A stretch of DNA of 64,000 nt from Silurus meridionalis. Lineage: Eukaryota > Chordata > Actinopteri > Siluriformes > Siluridae. Positions 1 to 61,529 of the stretch are shown here, piece after piece. The notes beneath the pieces are model-generated. The model saw nothing but the letters and a program-made list of their open reading frames with translations. It searched no databases and was not told the DNA's origin. The position numbers and the translations under genes were made by a program. Location of the stretch: assembly GCF_014805685.1 (NCBI RefSeq), contig NC_060886.1:24556608-24620607 (forward strand). Reading direction: 5' to 3'. The stretch's first letter is position 1; every line of letters starts with the position of its first letter.

Positions 1-84
1 ATAAAAATAGTACATAAAGAAATGTTCCCATTTCATATACTTTTAATTCAATAGTAATTTTCTACACCTTAAAATTTTTTATAG

Positions 85-18620
<18,536 letters not shown>

Positions 18621-18854
18621 TCCCTTCCTGATATGGACCCAGCTTTATTTTGCGATTTCTGCAATTGTAAGCAGGGAGTTTTTATTGGATCTATTATAAC
18701 TAATACTACTTTTTTTTTTTTTCTCTGTTAAAAATTCTATGATCTGGATTCGTTATAGGTTGAGATTTTTTTTTCCTGCTATAATGTTCTTCAGTAGGCT
18801 TAAGTTGCAGTGATGAGAGGAATCCATCACTAATTCCTGATTTACGACTTGGAC

Positions 18855-18860
18855 AATAAA
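18855..18860 (+). promoter_or_regulatory. candidate polyadenylation signal of obsl1
   Basis: AATAAA about 235 bp after the predicted terminal stop at 18618-18620, followed by A-rich sequence. It is the first canonical signal after that stop. Position supports it; nothing else does. Confidence 0.4.
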
Positions 18861-18880
18861 AAAACTAAACAAAAAAAACA

Positions 18881-21800
18881 AAGGTCACCACCAATACCAG
18901 TGTCAATTTGATTCACACCTGGATGAATGTAATTTAGCATTAAACCACATCATCAGCTGTTGGCCAGCCAATGAAGTTGCCTTTTGTCTTTCTTTTTTTC
19001 CAAACAGAACATGCTAGTGTTTACTTGTGACTTGTTTGAGCAGTATGATGTAACAGCAGAACATAAAGAATTTAGACCTTAAAACCAGTAAATACATGGT
19101 ATTATTTCGTCCATCAGGTTCAATGCACTGGTGGCGTCATCACCTGACTGGATTAATCCTATTATTAAGGCTATAGGAGAGGCATAACCAGTTAGCAGTT
19201 ATCACCCTAGAGCATAGGCGTATCAAAGCTGTGTTCTGATTGGACATAATGTACAAAAAGCAAAGTCAGATTTCTCCAATAACTGATTATATGGTTGTAT
19301 GCTGAGGTTCACTAATCCTGGTGCACAACCTAAAGAAGTAACCAAAGAACACTGCTAAATTTTTTTTGTTTGGGGAGTAAACTCTAAAATTGGTTGAGAA
19401 GTAATTGTTTAGATCTTTTCCATTTATGTACATTGTCCTTTGTATAAATGCCTTTTCTAAAGAAATGTTTGTGGAATGTGAATGAAAATGAGATACATGT
19501 TTACACAGGTGTCAAAAAGCACTGGGCCAAAAGGTTATCAAAGGAAGGCTGAATACTGATCACTAGTATATCGATATCATGTCAGAAATCTCGAATAAAT
19601 CAATACTTTTCATCAGACTAGTAGGAAACCCATATGATCGGCGAATAGAAATGTCTTGTTGAACGGTACGACCCCGTTGCTCTATCCATGCTTTTAAAAG
19701 TTTCTTCTAGCCAGCAGTGGTCCTGTTTCTTTGCTTTACATATAACCTCCAATAAAATGATCTTTAACATGCGAGGCTTTGTGTTGTTTCGACGTTCTTG
19801 CGTTATGTCTCACTCACGAAAAAACCCCACAATCATTTTTTTCTTCTATCAGTTTCATTTATGGTATAGCTCATTCAGTACAGTAAAATACAATTAATAA
19901 TTACAAAAGTTTCAAGACTAGGTTACAGCCGACTTAATTTAAACGTGGCTTTCCTATTTCCAAAAAAAAAAAAAAAAAAAAAAAAAAATCCACAAAACGA
20001 AAGAAAGGAAACAGAACATCTCTACCCATTAATGCTGAATTTGCTTTGACCTACACAAATTACCAGACATACAGAGGTGTGGGACAAATGTGGTGTTTGT
20101 TTAAATGTAGTAAAGCATGGGGACAGTACAGTATAACAAATGAAAAAGCAGATGGGTACACATGTTAAATAAATGGCTATATACATCGTGTTACTCTTGT
20201 ACTTGAGCACATCAATACAGACAGACGCTTAAAACTCAAATCAGGACTTGGCTAAACGGCAGTAAATATGATTACGCTATGCTTTTGTATCTTAGCTAAA
20301 CTCGACTGAATCTAGAACCCATTCCTGATTGGAGTTTCACGTTAATTTTCTGAGCTGTCAAATGTACGCTTTTGAAGAGTTGTTTTCTTAAAAAACAAAA
20401 CAAACAAAAAAAAAAGTTTCAACATTAAAATAAGGGCAGAAAAGAAAAGCGTCACTGATAATTGCTGATAGGAATGGGTGGATGATTGTTTGCTTATCAG
20501 TTTTACTTGCATAGTGACTCATACAATATCATACCAAAGAACTGTAGTGATAAAGTCATAAAACACTGCATACAACTGAACTCCAGGGGGAGACATAACT
20601 TCTAAAACGTCAGCGAATCACGAGTCATACGGAAACACCTGGCTTATGTGTTAAACTCAAAGAATGTTGAAAACAGGATTGCTGATATATAATACACTTT
20701 TATAGATCAAATCGAGACAATGGATACATCTGATTTTATACAACCACTTTTGCGCCTATACCCTGTGGAGTGGATCATGTCTTTTCTACCCTGATGAGAA
20801 ACCTTTCACTGATTGAGGAGGGTGGATCCTGAATCACTAGCGGTATCCTGAGACGTTTTATACACACAGGACCAGATATTCTGTCCCTCTTTTAATTAGG
20901 GCTGTGCTGCATATTCTACTGTGAGTGTACGTCGGTGCTGGTGCTGCGCTAAAAAACAAAAAACAACAAAAAAGACACTGCTATGTCTTCAATGCTGCTT
21001 ATTACAATGACAATATCTTCAGGAGCTAAAAACAATCACGGACTCCTACTGAGATTTACAGTTACAAAAACTTAGCATACATTAACTACTGTTATTAAGA
21101 AACCGGGGGTTGGGAGCATAGACTTGGACACCAGCGAAACGGGTTATATTAAGCTAGGAAAATAAATAAGCGCTGTTTTAGACCAGTGAGATGGATCTAT
21201 GAGATTGATGAAGCCTTTAGGAATGTACCATGTCAAATATGGGATTTAGCTTAATTTTGCCGTTGCGTCAACACTATTTGCATTCCGAGAGAACTTTTAC
21301 ATCCTCTACAGTAAATAAAACATTTTATATATTTTTTAAAAATGCACCTGGAGGCTTAGCCACTAGATCGTTCGTAGTCTTCTTTTCTTTGCCCTATTAA
21401 AATGTCAAATCCGCAGGTAGTACCGCTCTCTCTACTTGTATAAAAGAAAAACTGATGTAATAAATACATTAGAGTAATTTAGACGTTCAATGCGATTTTC
21501 TATAACAGTGAGCAAATACGAGGCCAAGTTTAAATACATATAATAGAAGACACCAGATGTGCTTTTCAAAAAGAAGCATTACTCAAATCTTCAGGCCAGT
21601 TTCTCTTTCGCTTTGTGCAGCACTACAACTCATTATCGTAAGTAGAGAAAATCAGCATGGCCCTACCATAATCATGCCTGTACAAATTCTAAAACAAAAC
21701 AAAAAAAAAAGGACAAAACACCAATGTTACAAACAGCTGAATCATCATCATTGTCGCAATCAAGTCCTCCTACTTTTTCTTGATTATCCTGTCCGAACGC

Positions 21801-23481
21801 ATCGTCAAACATCACAGCGTCAACACTTGCGAAAAAGTCCACCTGACCATAGTGCTAAGGTAAATTTAGAATGTCCACATTCATTGGCATTGCTAGGCAG
21901 AGAAAGCTGCATGTCCGACTCTAAGGCACCCGAGTTGGAGTTCTCGCTCCAGAAAGTGTGTCACAGTTTGAATAATAATTAAGGCGCTTTTCTAATGTGT
22001 ACAAAATGCACTTTGACTGGAAAGATTGGTTTTAGAATACTTTTTTTCTTTTTAGTAATATATACTTAAATGGCTTACGGTTATGAATTTGAATCGGTCA
22101 TTTGCACAGTGTAAACTGGATTCGATAAAGAGCACTTGGGGTACATAAGATTGACTTCACCTCAGTGAAGGAAATGAAAGCATGCCCTGTGTCAATTTTG
22201 TTTAAAGGTAGCCCCCTTATCCACTCTACACCCTCATCACCAAAAGTGTCCTTCCTGCTTCCCTTTCATACATACCAAGTCAAAACCAGGGAAAGGAATT
22301 AATAACCATTTACATTTGGGCTTTTTTTTTAAGGGAAAAAAATATATATAATAAGAGAAAGCATAGTATACTATGTGATTTCTGGTGATACTGCACATCC
22401 TCACTAGGTCAAAAAATGCCTTAAAAGAACAACGTTGACATTCTGGCAAGTCAACTCATGTTTCACTACGACTCCTATGTCTTATACTCCTGCCTTATAC
22501 GAAGACACACTTTACACAACCTGCAGATACCAATGAGGAATTTACTAATGTAGATTATCTTCTTGAAAGCAGGAAAGGGAACTGATAGTTTGGAGCTCTT
22601 CAGTATGTACTAAAACTTTTTGTCTTTTGGAGCTTTTAATAAACAATGTGAGCATTCTCTAATTTCAGAAAACGGATGACACACGCCACACACGAGTTTC
22701 CTTCTACATAACCCTTCTTCTCCACTCAGAAGAGAAAGACACTGCAGTCTGATCGGCCTATTAATGAATGTCGCATCCCTTACACGCAACCGAAGAAAGT
22801 AGACAAAAAAAAAAAAAACGTAAGCAGAATGCTGTCACTTAACAATGCACATCTGTTTGGTGACAGCCCAGAATTTGGCTCGATCCCCACCCAGTTTTGG
22901 AATGAATCCTTAAGTTCCCTTGGCTCCTTATTAATAATGCCTGGGGAGAAATTCTGGTTCTCCGAGTTCCTCCTAGAAAGAAAAAAAAAAACGTCCGATC
23001 TTTAAAACGCCCTTGTTGCATGTCAAACCCGTGAAACGTGAGGCTACTTGCCAAAATGTTGCCACGATTCTCTAGAAAATCAGCACAATTATGTGGTCTT
23101 TGAAGGAAAAAATAAATCCTTTTTCAATGTAAAATCAGTGATAATCAGTTTAAATGGGGCTTCCCTCTACCTTACCTTTTAAAGTGAAAAAAGTTACAAA
23201 AGAAGAAATAACACATTCAAGTGTTAAAAAATTGATACATTTCTTTTTTTTTGTGTGTGTGTGTGTGTGAGAGAAAGCAGTCTTTCGCAGTTCCATCGTT
23301 CTAGCCATACCAGGTTTCCATCAACTCTGTTTCTCTGACAAACCTCCTGCGAAAATGGAATTCTGGGTAGGTGATAAAGAGGAGAGGAGCCGGCGGCTGA
23401 TCCCGTGTAGAAGGGAAGTGGCGCTCCGAACCCCGCCAGCCTCCCTGGCCGCGTGGTGAAAGCTGCCCCCCGTTGATCGCG
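18881..23481 (-). other. gene-free stretch, probably including the ctdsp1 3' UTR
   Basis: No coding exon of either neighbour was found. The part just below the ctdsp1 stop is repeat-poor and is likely 3' UTR. Canonical - strand AATAAA is first seen far away at 18686-18681; the variant ATTAAA occurs at 22640-22635. The 3' end therefore cannot be placed. Holds an A-run at 19961-19988 and a short GT run near 23251-23270. Confidence 0.35.
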
Positions 23482-53470
<29,989 letters not shown>

Positions 53471-54501
53471 GAAGCCCCGCAAAAATCCCGCACTTCTGCA
53501 ATTTCTAAACTCCTACACACTCACAGCCGAGCAAAATTCCCCACGCTTAGCGCCCACACCAATCCTAACAGCACTTCAGGAAATGCATCATGCGCGCCGA
53601 TCGCGAGGTTATTTCCTTGTTGTTGTTGTTTTGTTGTTTTTGTCTTGTAGAAACAAAGAAAAAATAATTAGAAAAAAAAGAAAATTGGGGAGAAAAAAAA
53701 GTTTCGTTTCTTAATGGCAACTTTGTTACAACATGGAGTTCAGCTCTGCTCTCAATTTCAAGATACAAACATGGAACTCAGCTGTTTCAAGGCGCCCGAG
53801 ATCTTAAAGGGGCAACGGGTGGTGTAGGGCCCGCTCGGTTTTTTTTTTTTTTGCATCGTTACAACGTTTAATAGATCATCTAAATAAATAATAAATATAA
53901 AATAGAGTCAGTAGAAAAAAACTTTGTTACCAGTTAAAGCAAATACATTAACATTTTTTATGAACAAAAAATCTAGACATATTTAGCTATAATAAACGCC
54001 CCAGTAAACGCCTTCAATAAACGCCGCTTATGCAACGTACAAAACCTGGTAAATTAAATCTGTTGATTAGGTAAAATCTTCAAATTAAAACTATTTTTTT
54101 CTTTTTGTGGATAGACACAGTTACAAAATGTGTTCAAATACGTGACGAAGCTGAATGGAGCCCCTGCAGGCGTTGCCCCTTTAAGTTCAGCAAAAGTCGA
54201 GCACGCAAAACAAAGTTTAAAAGCGCTCTCGGCCTGGCTGGAAGAGAGATGCGCTTTTTCACTTCACTCCACTGTAGATTAACATTCAAACGCTAAATAA
54301 GACTCAAACACAGTCCCGGGTGCTCGCAGGAGACTGCAGTGTGAGTTGATTCGGGGGAAACTCTGAGTTTTTAACGTGTGAAAAGTTTGTTGAGAACTTT
54401 TCCGCTGGCAGGAGTTGGTGCGAGCTGGGGCGCCTTGAAACGGTCGCAGAATGAAAGAGTAGGGACGGTCGGCAAAGTCCGAGCGCTTCGTCGAGTTTAC
54501 A

Positions 54502-54570
<69 letters not shown>
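53471..54570 (-). promoter_or_regulatory. ctdsp1 5' UTR and promoter region (approximate)
   Basis: Lies directly upstream of the first coding exon. It has more CpG than the introns around it, especially 53780-53840 and 54170-54500, and no TATA box at a clear place, which suits a housekeeping-type promoter. A (GT)n run at 54505-54562 closes it. The transcription start cannot be read from the sequence. Confidence 0.3.
54505..54562. repeat. (GT)n microsatellite
   Basis: About 29 units, about 1 kb upstream of the ctdsp1 start codon, followed by a short GA run. Confidence 0.95.
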
Positions 54571-54576
<6 letters not shown>

Positions 54577-54924
54577 AACACGGGCCTCCTGCTGGGAAAC
54601 CAACTCCTCATACACTTCTGCTTCCACACATGTAACCCACCAGATTCATACATCTCTACACATGCAGCTTTCTATTGGCTGATGAGTTTTCATCATATTT
54701 TTGGACAGTATGTGGTTATGAGACCGCATCGAAACCCACACTGATAGAATACAAAAAAATTAAAAAATCTTCAGAGGACATGCTGATGGAATACATCTCA
54801 AATAGATTATCAGGGTTGAAACAAACTCATGGAGTCCCTGCAAGCTTAAGTGAAATATTCTTCTGAATTTATAGTATATCTGCTAGTAGACTAAGATGTG
54901 CATTCAAAGTTGACCAACACACCT

Positions 54925-55600
54925 GTCCACCCAATTATCCATCTATTCATTGCCCATCCATCCACTTTTCCACCCATTCATCTATTCATCCATCCATCTA
55001 CCTATCCATCCATCCATCCATTCATCTATCGACCTATTTATCCATTCACTCTACCATCCATCCATTTATTCATCCATCCATCTATCCATCCATCCATCCT
55101 TCTATTCATTGCCCATCCATCCACTCTTCCACCCATTCATCTATTCATCTATCTACCTATCAATCCATCCATCCATCTACCTATCCATCCATCCATTCAT
55201 CTATCGACCTATTTATCCATTCACTCTACAGTCCATCCATCCATCCATCCATTCATCCATCTATTCATTGCCCATCCATCCACTCTTCCAACCATTCATC
55301 TATTCATCTATCTACCTATCAATCCATCCATCCATCCATCCATCCATCCATCCATCCATCCATCCAGCTATTCATTGCCCATCCATCCACTCGTCCACCC
55401 ATTCATCTTTTCATCCATCTATCTACCTATCCATCCATCCATCCATCCATCCATCCATCCATCCATCTATCCATCCATTCATCTGTCAACCTATTTATCC
55501 ATTCACTCTACCATCCATCCATCCATCAATTAATCTTTCCAACCATCTATCCATCCATCCATCCATCCACCCATCCATTCATTCATTTATTAACAACCTG
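54925..55600. repeat. CCAT-based satellite block with higher-order structure
   Basis: About 675 bp built of ATCC/ATTC/ATCT tetramers. Longer units recur, for example CATTGCCCATCCATCCACTC near 54949, 55109, 55268 and 55374, and ATTTATCCATTCACTCTA near 55037, 55210 and 55495, giving a higher-order period near 105-175 bp. Two long frames of Ile-His-Pro-Ser repeats are an artefact of the tetramer. Confidence 0.85.
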
Positions 55601-55639
55601 TCAGTTGTATCCATGGAATAAAAACTTTGATGCAGGAAC

Positions 55640-56790
55640 ACCTTCAGTACATGTAGAGATATTTTTGAGAAAATTAGCTTAGGCATATTTGAGATTTTGT
55701 AGAACGTGAATTTCTAGATTGGAATTTGCACTTGCTAGTGTCAGCCAACTCCCGCCATCTCTGTTTGAGGTGTGCCTCCCGAGAGCTCGTTGGACATGCA
55801 GAAAAATAAAGCAGTTTTGTTCCTTTCTCACCGATTACTGAAAGCTTCTTCATTTTGGTAAATTTGTATTGTTTATGTCAACCGATAGCAAAGATAATTT
55901 CAGATTTGTTTAAATAAAATATCTTGCTACTTTAAAATTTGACATTGGATTTTAATAGTATTTACATGATAACTAACTAACCTATAGCAATTTAACAAAT
56001 CTAAAGTGTAATTTATAAGTCGAAATACCTGGGAGAATTAGTTACTATTTATTAATAAGTTATTTGTTGGTTGTTTCACAATTTGAGCCACAAAAGCTCC
56101 GACATCCATTACAGAACACCAAACCTACCAGCTAATTCACCAGCTCATGTTTTTGGGATGAAACTGGATAATCCAGAGGAAGCCCACACAGCTAGCCAGG
56201 GAACATGTGCAAACTTAACAAAGGCAGTAACCCAAGCTGAACTCTGAACCTGGAGCTTTGAGAAGTGATGTGGTCATTTCCAACATGCTAAAAATAACGA
56301 TGTTAAAACTTCATAAAGCATTTAAAAGTCAGCTACGTCAACAGAGAATACATATACATAGATATGTTAGCAACAATTTTTTTAGCATTATTAGCAATAT
56401 GTAAAAAGTGTAAAAGCCCAAAAAATCTGCAGTGTCCCTTTTTATTATTGTGAAATCACTGATTTAACCGGTGAACCCAATTTTTCACATTAGAAAACTC
56501 TCTCATTCTGAGGGAGCTTGAACAAAATGAAGGTCAGAAAGCCCAGGAAATATACATGAAAATCTGCTGTTTTATTTATTATTGCATATGTTTAATGGTA
56601 AGAAGTCATTTTTTTGTATATTTTGCTAACTAAAAACCTGGAACATAAAACAAAAAATAGTGCTCTCAGGTTATTTTTGAAAAAAATAAAATGATGAATT
56701 ATTCAATATGTATAGATCTAATTAATAACACAGTTGTTTAGAGACATCAAGATGTAATACACACCAAAGAACCTTGCAGTTTGGTGTAAC
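55640..56790. other. intergenic stretch between ctdsp1 and spegnb
   Basis: No gene found. 56140-56270 resembles a LINE-2 type tail (CCAGAGGAAGCCCACACAGC, GGGAACATGTGCAAACT). The rest is AT-rich and unremarkable; it includes the spegnb 3' UTR on the right. Confidence 0.45.
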
Positions 56791-56802
56791 AGTGTGAGTT
56801 TC

Positions 56803-57945
56803 TCACATAATGTCCACTCGAGCAAAGGACTGATCCGTTCCCAAGTTATTCTCCACGAACACCTCATACTTTCCTGAATCTGATGCCCGTGCACTTTTGA
56901 TCGTGAGAATGGTGTCAGTGTCACCTACGTCAAAAAACACCCTAGAGGGAAATAAGCACACCAGTTGAGTTTACAACACTGAGCTATTTAGATAGATGGA
57001 CTTGAAGAATACAGCTACAAGAGTAAAGAAACATCACTACCTGTCATCTTCCTCTATATCTTCTCCATCCTTGAGCCAGCCGACATCAGGGGGCGGTTCC
57101 CCACTGATCTCCGCCTTCAGCACAACAGTGGTCCCTCTCCTGCCTTTCACACTGTCTGGTCCCTTGGTCACCTTAGCTGGGACTGCATGTAAAAAGTTTT
57201 TAGTACTATTCTTCAAACAATACAGATGTGTATTGACTTCCATTCTATGGCAATTCTACACACCCTCCACTATGATGCAAGCAGAGCCGGATGTCTGACC
57301 AAAGGGGTTTTTAATGGTAACAGTGTATCTGCCCAGATCTGCTAACTCTCCATCACGCACCACTAGTGCCACAACATCAGTTTCCTCAAACACGTAGCGG
57401 TACTTAGGTCCATCTTTAAGCTCTTTGCCGTCTTTTGACCAGACGATGAAGGGGTCAGGGAAAGCACTGACTCGGCACTCCAACTTTGCGGCACTTCCTT
57501 CCACCAGGAGCACGTCTTTTAGCTCCTGCAGAAATGTTGGTGGCCCTTTCTCACGTAGCTCTTTTCTTGACCTTGAACATATATTAGAAAGGAAAAGATA
57601 TTAAAATGTTCTACATGGCATTTCCTTATGAAATTGGTTTCAATTCTTGGATTCATATAAGTTGCCCCAAACGTACAATTTTATTATATTGTATACATTT
57701 AGAGATTATCTTGTATTTATAAATGATTCAAGTAGAAAAAACTTTTACTATGTTCATCAGAAACAATAATAAAAATTATTATTGTACACAATGGTCAAAT
57801 TAACATCAGTGCTAACAATATTTCAGGTTGTTTGTTACCGATGGCCCCGATATGAAGCCTGGATGCGTATAGCTGCCTCTTGAACTTGAGGGTCGTTGAT
57901 GTTAATTATGCACCCTGGTGGGGGTGCAGCCTTGACTTTGGACAT
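56803..57945 (-). CDS. spegnb: SPEG neighbour protein (IQ motif and two Ig domains)
   Basis: Small Ig protein encoded beside SPEG in vertebrates; function little known, expected in striated muscle. Exons: 57945-57839 (MSKVKAAPPPGC, IQ motif AAIRIQASYRGHR), 57571-57264 (SRKELREKGPPTF, first Ig with LECRVSAFPDPFIVWSKDG and LGRYTVTIKNPFG), 57182-57041 (second Ig, VPAKVTKGPDSV ... DVGWLKDGEDIEEDDR), 56941-56803 (VFFDVGDTDTILTI ... ENNLGTDQSFARVDIM, stop TGA). All splice phases agree and the total is 231 residues, near the human length. The ATG is the first codon after an acceptor (GGTCAG|ATG), so a separate non-coding first exon must exist; it fits 58436 up to about 58468. The gene lies downstream of speg on the same strand. 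The open frame continuing upstream of this ATG is intron. Confidence 0.93.
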
Positions 57946-57949
57946 CTGA

Positions 57950-58425
57950 CCATTTAGACAAAAAAACAAATAAAAATCATATTGGTGGAATGACAAATTG
58001 TCTTTTAAGGCTTTCCTTTGAGAAATGGGTTTAGGGTTTAAAATGAGTAAAATGCAGACTGTAACATGAAACACTCAACTTATCATGTAATACAACATAA
58101 ACCACGAGCTAATCAATTCAATTAAGTTGTATTTGTTATGTGCTTTTAAAAATGGACATTTAACCAAAGCAGCTTTACAGAGGTAATGAGGTTATATATT
58201 TTAAATTTATTTGTTATTACCTAAACGTTTTGTCCCTATAAGTTTATCTCTAATGAGCAAGCCTTCCTGAGGTAGAAAGCTTGAGAGGAACCAGACTCAA
58301 AAGTGAACCCATCTTTACAGCAACATCCAGAGGTGTTTGATTAAAATAATTACTAAAACAAAAATATATTTCAAATAATATGTGAAGAATGTAAGAATTA
58401 TGACCAGATAAAACAAACAAACAAA
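57950..58425. other. spegnb 5' intron
   Basis: Lies between the coding start at 57945 and the donor at 58436. No exon seen. Confidence 0.5.
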
Positions 58426-58435
58426 AAATACTTAC

Positions 58436-58468
58436 CCCAGGTTCCTGAATATCTCAGTCACGATACTC
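58436..58468 (-). other. probable non-coding first exon of spegnb (5' end approximate)
   Basis: Ends in a full consensus donor GTAAGT at 58435-58430. Placed between the TATA box and the coding exon whose acceptor lies directly before the ATG. The 5' end is estimated from TATA spacing only. Confidence 0.45.
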
Positions 58469-58492
58469 ACAGACTGTAGCCCTCAACCTGGC

Positions 58493-58500
58493 TTTATATA
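58493..58500 (-). promoter_or_regulatory. TATA box of spegnb
   Basis: TATATAAA on the - strand, followed about 30 bp on by a likely start near 58468 and then by a donor (GGG|GTAAGT) ending the non-coding exon at 58436. This splices to the acceptor right before the spegnb ATG at 57945. A TATA promoter suits a tissue-specific gene. Confidence 0.55.
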
Positions 58501-58509
58501 CACACCTCC

Positions 58510-61437
58510 AATGGGACAAGTCTGATCGAATGAAGTCTTAATTGTAAGAGGTCTACAGATGCCACCCAGCATTTCTCCTTCTTTAGATCTTTGCCTGGAG
58601 ACTCCCAGACTTGCTGAGGTCCATTAAAGATGTTCAGCAAGTGTCCCAGAGTAGCCAGCCAGGCCTTGTATAGTGAACCAATGGCTGAAAGACCCAAGAG
58701 GCTACTCAGAATGCAGCATGGGCTGTGACTAAGAATGCATGAGTAGTAGATGTGAAACACGAGTCCTCCCGGATGAGGGCTTCTACACAGGTGGGCACCA
58801 GGAGGCTCGGTTTGAGACCATTTACATCAAGGCATTTAGATAATGGACCTCTTTGAGGAGAGTGGAAAGTCTGTCTCATGGTCTAGTTTATACCACAGCA
58901 CTGTCAACAGTATGCTTGAATTCTGATTGGTCAGAATGTGTGAGATTTGTGTTAGCTGCAAAACAAGTTACTATTATATAATAATTTCTTATGTAACATA
59001 TAACAATGAAGATAATCAGAGGTAAAATGATTCCTTTCAAATTTCCTACACTAGAAAATCAGAAGCCCTTAAAGTTTCTCTATAAGATAATTGCAATAAC
59101 GTAAACGATAACTTGAACAAAAACATTTCTTGACATTACACAACATTAAACATGTTTATGAAGAAATAAAAACAGATGTAGGTAATTATGACTGACCATA
59201 TTTTACAATGCATTTGTTTTCTTTTCTTCTCTAATTCTATTAATAGATATTCAAAACATGCAAATTATTAGCAGCAGTTGTGGCTTTGAGACACAATTAT
59301 GAGTTCAACCAAAGGACCTTTGGAAAGTGGAAGCTTAATTTTGCTGACAAAAGTGACAGATATACTCTTTATTTCTGACTTTATTTCAGCAAATGTTGCA
59401 TTTTCACATGTACACTTTTTTTTTCTCGATACAACCTGTAAAGCATTCAGACAATGTTCAGGTTTGTCAGTGTTTATAGTGCAATGCATTCCAAATTCTG
59501 GTTTAGTTTCACATTAAAGGGTTTCTATGTGTAATAAAAAGAAAAAAAATACATTCAAACCACCAACTAATAACAACAAACAGCTTTTTTCTTGTAGCCA
59601 GAGAGCCATTTTTGCTTCATTGTGTGTTGGATTCAAAACTTAATGAACAGGAAGAAGATTTCTAATCACCATTCTTTTAATAGAATTTCAACTACAAAAG
59701 ATGAAAATAAAAGGTAGAAAAAATGAACAATTTGACCAGAAATTTGTGGGCCTTTGTGACTAAAGTTGAGTATTTTATGCAAATGCAAATACGCCAACAC
59801 AGTTCTGAAGTGCAAAAATCAGCAAAACTACTCACTGCAACATGTAACAACATCCAGGATTTACTTTTTGTACCCAAACAATCTAAACCAGAGATCTTTT
59901 ATTCCCTTAAAAAAATATAAAAGATGGCAGCACAGCTTGCAAGTACTTGTTCCATCATGTGAAATAGTCTAAAACTAGTGCTGCTGTGAAAACAGCACTG
60001 TAATAACATTTGCATTACTCACTAGTATAACAAGGAAACATTTGGTGGAAAAAAAAGGTTGTGTCTAATTTAAAATATTGTTTCTGTAAGATGGATGTTT
60101 AATAGATACACTCACATGAAACATTCTTTTTTTTATTTTCAGCTTTCGAGTTTCTAAATTACACATCAGCGTGTTTTTGATTATGTTAATGAATAATTTC
60201 TTTAATTATCTTTCACCGTTTTTGATATCACACACAATCATACATATTCAGGTCAAATCTGCATTAATAAAATAAGCATTAATAAAATAACTCCTCAAAT
60301 TAGCCGTGTTGGTGCCATTGTAAGATGGCGTACCCTTCATTTCTAAAAAAATCTGTAAATCAAGGTTTAAAATGAAAAAATCCTAATAATCCATAATCTA
60401 ATATAATCTTAACATTTTGCTGCTTTTTGTAAGCTGCCTCATTTAGGTACATTAAAAACACAATACAAAACATAATTAAAGCCCAATATTAATGTGGAAA
60501 ATAAATTAAAATGTATATTCAGAAATCTGACAAATGTTGAAGAGAAGCATTTCACAAACATTTCACAACATAATGTCTTGAGAAATAATCCTATTTTACA
60601 TTAAGAAATTTTCCAAATTTATCATTTAGTGTAACAGCCACTGTTTTACCTGAACAAAATTCTATATTTCTATATTTTTTTTCTCAATAAAATCTTTTAT
60701 GTTATGACTAGAAAAATGCGACCATTTTCCAACAATATAAATGGACAGCATGCTAAAGATATTCAAAAGTTATAGATTTTACACTTCCAATGTCCTATTC
60801 TGTCATACTTTGTTTGGTTAAATGACTTGGTTTGTTTGGCTTATTTAATGTTTATCCATGAATTATATAGCAGCTTCATTCTTGATAGAAAAAAAAACAA
60901 TTATTGATTAAATGAACCTCAAATCACATAAAGGAAACATTTTTGAAGAATAATGCCACAATACCTCTTATTGCTGCCACAGGTAGTGAATTTTTTATTA
61001 TATTTATACTATGAAAGAAATATTTCAATTGATCACATGCTTGCACTCCACCATTGTACAGATCGGAAAAAAATGCGTTACAAAAAAACAAAACAATGGC
61101 CAATACACAAAAATGTCTGTGATGTGTTTTACGTTCTAGACTTCAACTGCAAAGGCATCTTCCAATACATTAAAAATAAATAAATAAATAAATAGATGAC
61201 TTTCAAATCCTGGGATTTTTTATTATTTTTTTGCAAACAGTTCTAACATTATTTTTTCCTTAAAGAAAAAAAAAAAAATTTTTTGACGTCACAGTCTGCT
61301 CAAGACCCAAATCAAGAAGAGAAAAGCCTGTATTTGTTGTAGAACATCAAGTGGCACTACAGTAAATTACTGACTGAGAAAACTGAGGACTGCGGACAAA
61401 GAAAATTCCAATGTTTTTCAAAAAAAAGAGAAGAAAA

Positions 61438-61529
<92 letters not shown>

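Noticed and set aside
54898..55621. Long open frames of about 211 and 223 codons rich in Ile-His-Pro-Ser
   Set aside because: They are translations of a CCAT tetramer satellite, open in several frames at once.
57946..58074. Upstream extension of the spegnb N-terminus
   Set aside because: The extension is intron: an acceptor lies directly before the ATG at 57945 and family members begin MSK.
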